A stretch of 64,000 nucleotides of DNA from positions 56,095,812-56,159,811 of the forward strand of contig CM049314.1 in NCBI GenBank assembly GCA_026874595.1. The letters run 5' to 3'. Both the position numbers and the translations under genes were made by a program. This stretch comes from Sipunculus nudus. Taxonomy: Eukaryota; Annelida; Sipuncula; Golfingiida; Sipunculidae. The notes under the pieces were generated by a model. The model did not search any database. It was not told where the DNA came from and saw only the letters and a program-made list of their open reading frames with translations. Shown piece by piece: positions 58,896 through 64,000 of this stretch (the stretch's first letter is position 1; every line of letters starts with the position of its first letter).

Positions 58896-61311
58896 TTCGG
58901 GTTAATAATTTTCTCAGACCTTTCGGCCATTTGGTATATCTTTGACTGATGTATTGTTTTAATTTCTCCGTGGAAAATATCCTACAAGCTTACAAGATGC
59001 CGTTTCGTTTGTTGGTATCAGCGTTGTCAGACTGCTCTCTGTCGTGGTGTCTTCCTCAGAGTAGTCGTAATGGTTATAACCAGTATTTGCATCCAGGGAC
59101 ACCGCCCCACCCTGTTTAACAGAGTTCATCGCACACCTACTAGTGGATACATAAAAATCGATAGAAAGGCATTTGGGGCTGATCTGTTGTAGACACATAG
59201 CCTTGCAGTCGACGAGCCCAGGCACAACCAGTATAGAACCTATGTTGTAACCCGATATAAATTTCTGACTGTATTCTGTCCAGGTAACGCCTGAAACTAA
59301 ACACATGAAATAATAAAGCAATATTCAAACGGCTAAATCGCAAGGCAAATTCAGCATCAATTAAAAGATATTAAAAAGCTGGGGTTTTACATTTTACTTT
59401 TAATTTAAATTGACCTAACCACCAAAGCCTTATGCTCCGCCCTTTTTGCCTATTTATGTTAATGAGCTCCAAAATGCTTCTTCACCGAAGTCTTTCCATT
59501 CCTTGAGCTGCTTGAGCTGCTTGAGCTGCTTATAAGACACAGTGACATCACAAAGACATCACAGGGGACGGTCGGATATGGTATTGACTGACTACATCGT
59601 CTTGAATTGCAAATTCTCTGTTCTCTAGTGATGAATATATCGAATATATTAGTGTAAATTGTTTTGCCATATTTTGGATTATCTGTCTGATACGAATTCA
59701 GTGCAAGGTAAGATATTATTGTTCAGTCTGCAGTCGGCTAAATCGTTCCTGCAACCTCTTGCTTAGAACTTTTTTTATACATTCTTGAATAAAAAATATC
59801 CTGGAAAAATATGCTGTAAGGGGTAATGGTATAGACTACACGTATCCTGTTTGGGAGAGTCGCCCAAATTATGAAAATTGTGCCCTTGTCAGGAAATTTC
59901 CTGTTTCCTCTGACAACAGTTACTTGATTGATTGCTCGCAACAGCTATGCAACTGATTATTCATTGAATGAATATGCGATTACGGTGGCATAGAGTTAAT
60001 GGTTAGGTCAATTGCATCATTATGTTTCCTATCATATAATTTATGACGTCATTGCTCAGTAGTTATGAAGAATGAATCAACCACAGGGATGAAGCAGTCG
60101 AGTCAATATTTGAATTTTGTGACATGGAAACGTAGAATGTGGTCAAATCAAATTTTTCATTTTGTCTGCTTGGCTCTGATTGGTACATGATGCATATAAT
60201 TAAATAAAATAGTCGTAAACATGCAAATGTGAGAACGTGCAAGAAGTTTTCAATCATCTTTATCCCTCAAATATTTGTTTGATTAAAGGGCCATTCACAC
60301 TTTTAATTTTACAATGATGGCCGTTTATTCTGCCACCTTAATCAATTGTGTCCGATCTTTATTGAGAGAAATAGGGCACTCTGGCTTAATTTACCATTGA
60401 CAATGTATGTGCAAGGACATATACGCAATTTGTATATGCAGTTTTAAACACCTGCAATAACAATAGATAAAGACGCTAATGAACAGCACTGAAGAAGGTA
60501 AACAGAGAATGATAATAGTATATGTACATTAAGGTGAAAATTATAAAATTTTAATTTTCCAGATTTTTATTCACTATTAGGTCATTTTTAACACCTATCT
60601 TTTCATAGGATGTGCTATTGACAATTTAGTTCATCATTCATAAAAAGCAGCATTTAAACTGAGCAGTCTACCCCATATGGGGTGTGAACAGAATCATTTG
60701 TATACCCTGAGAGAAACAACACATTCTTAAATAACTCACTCGTTAGCAGTTGAAGCTATGACTTGACTGATACCATCTGATTATTTTCATAAGCTGGGCC
60801 CAGTTTATATTTATTGACCCTTAATTAGTGCAAACTTGAGTGGCCAGGTGACTTAATTAGCTTAATTAGAATTTGTTGTCTTGGAACCTTAAGCTTCGAC
60901 GTTATCCCAGTTTGACTTTTACAGCTCGACATTGGCATCAAAATCATTTTGTTTAAACTTGAAAAAAGGTAAAGCGCAATGAAAGTGGAAGCAAACAAAA
61001 TCAGACCATGATATGGATTCATATTGTACAGCTGTCACTTGCATTCACATTTCAGTCAGCCAAACAGGACGACTGGGACAAAATATCTCTTACCGACCAG
61101 TTTTGGCAACATTCTCAAAACGAATAAATGGCGTTTTGCAGGGCTGTACTCATTGATAATAAGTAATTTAAGTAATTTTCTACAACATAACATGCCTTGT
61201 CCGTTATACTGTGTCATTTAAAATCAGATATAATTGATGTATTTCCTTACCTTCAACAGAAAACTGGAATGTTAAGCAAGTGAGGATGAAATAGGTGTAT
61301 ATCAACCTCAT
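57780..61311 (-). CDS. Secreted two-PAN/Apple-domain protein, copy C (3 exons, short linker)
   Basis: Exons: 61,251-61,311 (MRLIYTYFILTCLTFQ signal), 58,994-59,290 (PAN 1 plus linker) and 57,780-58,030 (PAN 2, stop). Total 609 bp, 202 aa. The exon 2 donor is TCTT/GTAAGC and the exon 3 acceptor CACAAG/TGA; both introns are phase 1. PAN 1 keeps DCKAMC, KCLSIDF and RCAMN; PAN 2 keeps its four cysteines. Exon 2 is exactly 99 bp shorter than in A and B because only one of the four 11-residue linker repeats is present. Diverged at many residues from A and B but open throughout. Confidence 0.78.
58850..58885. repeat. (TA)n then (TG)n microsatellite
   Basis: About 18 TA units running into a short TG run, just downstream of PAN C exon 2 within intron 2; absent from A and B. 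Confidence 0.9.
59320..61240. other. Intron 1 of PAN gene C, no further feature
   Basis: Contains the 9-bp repeat at 59.5 kb and AT-rich sequence colinear in part with intron 1 of A and B. Only short frames. Confidence 0.5.
59502..59532. repeat. 9-bp tandem repeat (CTTGAGCTG, about 3.3 copies)
   Basis: In intron 1 of PAN gene C; not seen in A or B. Confidence 0.9.
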
Positions 61312-61645
61312 TGTGTCCTGTGAGTATAAAGGACGCCACAGATCTGTGGTGCCAAGACGAACAATTGAATATATTGTATTGTCGTTTATAATTTATATGT
61401 AATAGGTCTTGTTTCTGTCCCCCTGAAGAAGCACGGTCAGTTTTGATTTCATGGTTTTCTTTGGCATTGGCAAAAGAAATTGTATATATGTAATGTTCTT
61501 CCGCAGACTCAAAGTACTTCCGTTATTAAAGATATCCGGAATATGCATTTCAGTAATATCCTTTACAATATCGACATAACAAGCTTCGTTTGACAATTCG
61601 TCGGTTCCGGTACTCAGGTCGATATGTATCTATTTTAGATGGATC

Positions 61646-61799
61646 TTACGGTGTGACATAAAAGCGGACCGAACTGTCTCGCTGGTGAAGCATGCTTTTC
61701 TAGCAAAGCGGTTGGTACGCCGGACTTGTGCGCCACCGACATTGGTTCCAATCCAGGATCAGCTCAGAATTTTCCCCTGAATCATTTGTATTCGTAACA
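61646..61799 (+). repeat. TRIM LTR 1
   Basis: Starts TTACGGTGTGACATAAAAGC, lacking the first TG, and ends TTCGTAACA. Contains an A-box-like TAGCAAAGCGGTTGGTA and a degenerate B box (GGTTCCAATCC). Confidence 0.7.
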
Positions 61800-61802
61800 A
61801 AA

Positions 61803-61815
61803 TGGGGGCTCGTCC
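61803..61815 (+). other. Primer-binding-site-like motif, inner segment 1
   Basis: TGGGGGCTCGTCC, three bases after the LTR end. It matches the first 13 bases of the proline-tRNA primer site known from gammaretroviruses and other LTR elements. The following bases do not match. Confidence 0.5.
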
Positions 61816-61918
61816 AACGTGACGGTAAACTTTTAGGCCCAGGAAATAAGCTCACAAAAGGTTGACTCCTGGGATAATTAGTTTTGTTCTGATAGCAGAA
61901 CGCTCTTAAGAGGAGGTG

Positions 61919-62075
61919 TGTTACGGGGTGACATAAAAGCGGACCGAACTGTCTTGCTAGGGAAGCTAGCTTTATCTAGCGAAGTGGTTGGTACGCCGGA
62001 CTAGTGCGCCACCAACATGGGTTCGAAACCGGGTTCGGCCAACTGTTTTCCACTGAGCAATTTGTATTCGTAACA
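61919..62075 (+). repeat. TRIM LTR 2, with tRNA-like A and B boxes
   Basis: TGTTACGGGGTGACATAAAA to TTCGTAACA, 157 bp. A box TAGCGAAGTGGTTGGTA and B box GGGTTCGAAACCGG are spaced as in a tRNA gene. Confidence 0.75.
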
Positions 62076-62077
62076 AA

Positions 62078-62090
62078 TGGGGGCTCGCCC
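62078..62090 (+). other. Primer-binding-site-like motif, inner segment 2
   Basis: TGGGGGCTCGCCC, two bases after LTR 2, one change from the first copy. Confidence 0.5.
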
Positions 62091-62194
62091 AACGTGACGG
62101 TTAACTTTTCTGGTCCAGGGACTAAGCTCACCAAAGTGTGACTCCTGGAGTAGTTAGTCTTGTTCTGATAGCAGAACGCTGTTAAGAGGGGACG

Positions 62195-62331
62195 TGTTAC
62201 GGGATGACTTAAAAATTTACCGAACTGTCTCGCTAGGGAAGCTTGCTTTGCCGGACTTGTGCGCCACCGACATTGGGTTCGAATCCCGGATCGGCCTAGT
62301 ATTTTCCCCTGAGCAATTTGTCTTCGTAACA
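62195..62331 (+). repeat. TRIM LTR 3
   Basis: TGTTACGGGATGACTTAAAA to TTCGTAACA, 137 bp. The A box is lost by a 20-bp deletion after GCTTGCTTTG. The B-box arm TTGGGTTCGAATCCCGG is the best of the three and can pair as a T arm. Confidence 0.75.
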
Positions 62332-63569
62332 CGGAGCAAAAATATTTAAATGAGTATAAAACATATATTTTGCTTCATACCTGTAGTTTCCTTGTTACCT
62401 TGTTAAACATATTGATTTAAATTAAGATTGTCCCCAGTTACCGGAACTCTCTGCCAGTTCATACACTTGTTAAAATATGTATGTTAAGCTGTATATTAAA
62501 CTCATCAGGAACATAACTGATAAAGCTGGACACTGCTTCATCATGCACAGCAACGTCTCGTTATGTATATCTTAATATGTCGCGAATCAATGCCTTTTCT
62601 TTGGCCGCCATCATATAGGGATATTATTTGCAATTGTCCCAACATAGATTTATATCCTAAAATAATGTATATCCAAGAAGACGTTTGCCGATTTTATTCT
62701 ATATTTGAATAATATTAATATTAATGAATTATTTATTATACCATAATTTTTCGAACGATGTGGTTAACATTTTATTCTTCTAAAAATCAACCTTTTAGCA
62801 AGGTCAAAAGCGACTAACCAATAATATGCAATGAGCGACAAACCCTTGAAATAACTATTAACGCTCGTCTTTATAATCCAGATCCGCACCAAAACTGGTT
62901 TCATTGATATACTAATATTACATATATACTACTGTACAAGTGTGAGCACTTACTTTTTAGGTAAGGGTTAATTGAAATTATAAAGGGCTTTTAACTAGAC
63001 GATGTCTCCTTATATCGTGTGACCTATTTTTTCATTGTAAAGAGAAAACCAGCTAAAACACACATTGAGTGCAGTTGTATCAATGACCATCGCTAGATAT
63101 TTGTTACTCTATACAGGTAAAAGGATTTTTATTCTACGTTAGTTAAGTGCTTGTACAACATCTATAAATTCTGTTTTACTCAGCTTTAACGATCGGTAAC
63201 AAAAGCGTTTGATCGCCAGGATGTCTGCTTTATTACCACCATCTTGTAAAAAGCCATTATTCCGCTTTCACTTGTATTAGATAACGTGTTTAATGAATAT
63301 TAATATATATCAAGGTCACTGGGGCAAGGACATACATGTTCCGAGAAAAAATTGTTTGATAGATCTAAATGTCAAGTATGGCATTTAAAAAATGTCTTTG
63401 GAACATTTCCACACGGAAATCTTTTTCCGAATTCGTATTATAACCTAGGATGTATCATGGTCGCATGGTCCCACGTCAATGTAAAAAAAGCAGCGCAAAT
63501 AGACACGTTTTGTATGGAATTTATTTTATGGAGTTTGTATTAAAAATATGTGACGCGTGATTCGTTGGC

Positions 63570-63620
63570 TTGCTATAGTTCATGTTGTGCTATAGTTCAT
63601 GTTTTGCTATAGTTCATGTG
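63570..63620. repeat. 17-bp tandem repeat (TGCTATAGTTCATGTTT-like, 3 copies)
   Basis: Units A and C have one copy at the matching place (6.87 kb GCTATAGTTGATG; 55.97 kb GCTATAGATGATG). Confidence 0.85.
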
Positions 63621-64000
63621 TTCATTGCGGAACCTTTATGTGTTGATGTTTATGTAAATTGCCCACTATTCACAGTATGACTTATGTTTAGTCATGCAAA
63701 GAGAACAAAGTTTACGCCAAAGGGTGCTACTTCTTGTGTAAACTTTTCTCTTCAGCCGTTTCACTCTGCAAGACCAAAGATCACACGATGGCGCTTATAA
63801 TATGTTGTTCCATTTTTTTGGTAAATGTTCATTTATTCATGTTTATATGATTCTTCTGGGTGAAGTATATTAGTATTTTATAATCATAAACATGCGTCCA
63901 ATGGCCATTCACTGTTGTTCATCATAATTCGGGGGATAGGTATGCACGATGTTAACGCATATCCTTAGGCCATAGCCTGAATCTCGCGAGTCTACCGATA

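Larger units (their letters stand above)
48200..61320. repeat. Segmental duplication unit C
   Basis: Shares with A and B the plus-strand PAN flank and exons 1-2, the Rex1-like LINE, the AAT array (53.28 kb), the spacer, the foldback element (56.6 kb) and the minus-strand PAN gene. It lacks the CR1 insertion, the L1-like remnant and the roughly 5 kb that follow PAN exon 1 in A and B. It is more diverged from A and B than they are from each other. Confidence 0.8.
61646..62331 (+). mobile_element. TRIM-like miniature LTR element with tRNA-like LTRs (LTR-inner-LTR-inner-LTR)
   Basis: Three LTR-like repeats alternate with two inner segments of 119 bp each. The second and third LTRs start TGTTACGG, and all three end CGTAACA, a 7-bp terminal inversion. 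Each inner part starts 2-3 bp after the LTR with TGGGGGCTCG(T/C)CC, like a proline-tRNA primer-binding site, and ends with a purine-rich tract (AAGAGGAGGTG or AAGAGGGGACG) directly before the next TG. There is no coding capacity. Inserted in unit D only: units A-C show the uninterrupted site (for example TCTTAGATGAAAGATACATT at 55.37 kb), with about 20 bp lost here. No clear target-site duplication. Confidence 0.7.
61430..64000. repeat. Segmental duplication unit D (5' part, cut by the window end)
   Basis: The sequence restarts at the point equivalent to 5.80, 38.47 and 55.22 kb (shared motif GGCAAAAGAAATT) and stays colinear with the other units to the window edge. The last bases match 7.1, 39.4 and 56.3 kb (ATGCACG followed by CATATCCTTAGGCC). 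By colinearity a further minus-strand PAN gene would be expected beyond 64 kb. A miniature LTR element at 61.65-62.33 kb interrupts this copy only. Confidence 0.7.

Overview
This is an AT-rich animal nuclear window, most likely from a mollusc or another lophotrochozoan. Pointers are spliced genes with GT-AG introns and signal-peptide exons, long TA and AAT microsatellites, decayed Rex1-, CR1- and L1-like LINEs, piggyBac- and DIRS-like remnants, and a CCGTCCGTCCGT-bearing repeat of a kind I associate with mollusc genomes. The species cannot be named from the sequence. No prokaryotic operon, rRNA gene, canonical tRNA gene or CRISPR array is visible.

The window is built from repeats of one segmental unit. 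Unit A covers about 1.48-17.35 kb, unit B 27.1-48.2 kb, unit C 48.2-61.3 kb, and unit D starts at 61.43 kb and runs off the end. A full unit holds two convergent PAN/Apple-domain genes: a plus-strand gene on the left and a minus-strand gene on the right. Between them lies an old LINE, an AAT microsatellite, a foldback element and a TA microsatellite. Both gene types share a three-exon plan: signal peptide; PAN 1 plus a linker; PAN 2. All introns are phase 1. The minus-strand genes of A, B and C (8.7-11.4, 40.9-43.8 and 57.8-61.3 kb) are open and encode secreted proteins of 235, 235 and 202 aa. The plus-strand genes are decaying in three different ways. A further, heavily decayed minus-strand PAN gene lies at 17.55-18.55 kb.

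Between A and B (17.35-27.1 kb) lie that dead PAN gene, a tRNA-derived SINE-like sequence, a 1.56-kb direct tandem duplication, a DIRS-like RT/RNase H remnant and two unrecognised ORFs of 117 and 133 aa. Unit B carries nested insertions: a CR1-like LINE inside the Rex1-like LINE, with a 1.2-kb repeat inside the CR1 RT gene. A and B share the CR1 insertion and an L1-like remnant that C lacks, which suggests ((A,B),C).

The most unusual item is at 61.65-62.33 kb. It has three short LTR-like repeats (TGTTACG...CGTAACA) alternating with two 119-bp inner parts. Each inner part begins with a primer-binding-site-like motif and ends with a purine tract. Each of the two full repeats also contains tRNA-like A and B boxes. 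It reads as a miniature LTR element (TRIM) whose terminal repeat holds a tRNA-like polymerase III promoter. A non-autonomous piggyBac-type element with perfect 19-bp inverted ends lies at 14.62-16.10 kb, in unit A only.

All similarity statements come from reading and aligning by eye. No database search was run.
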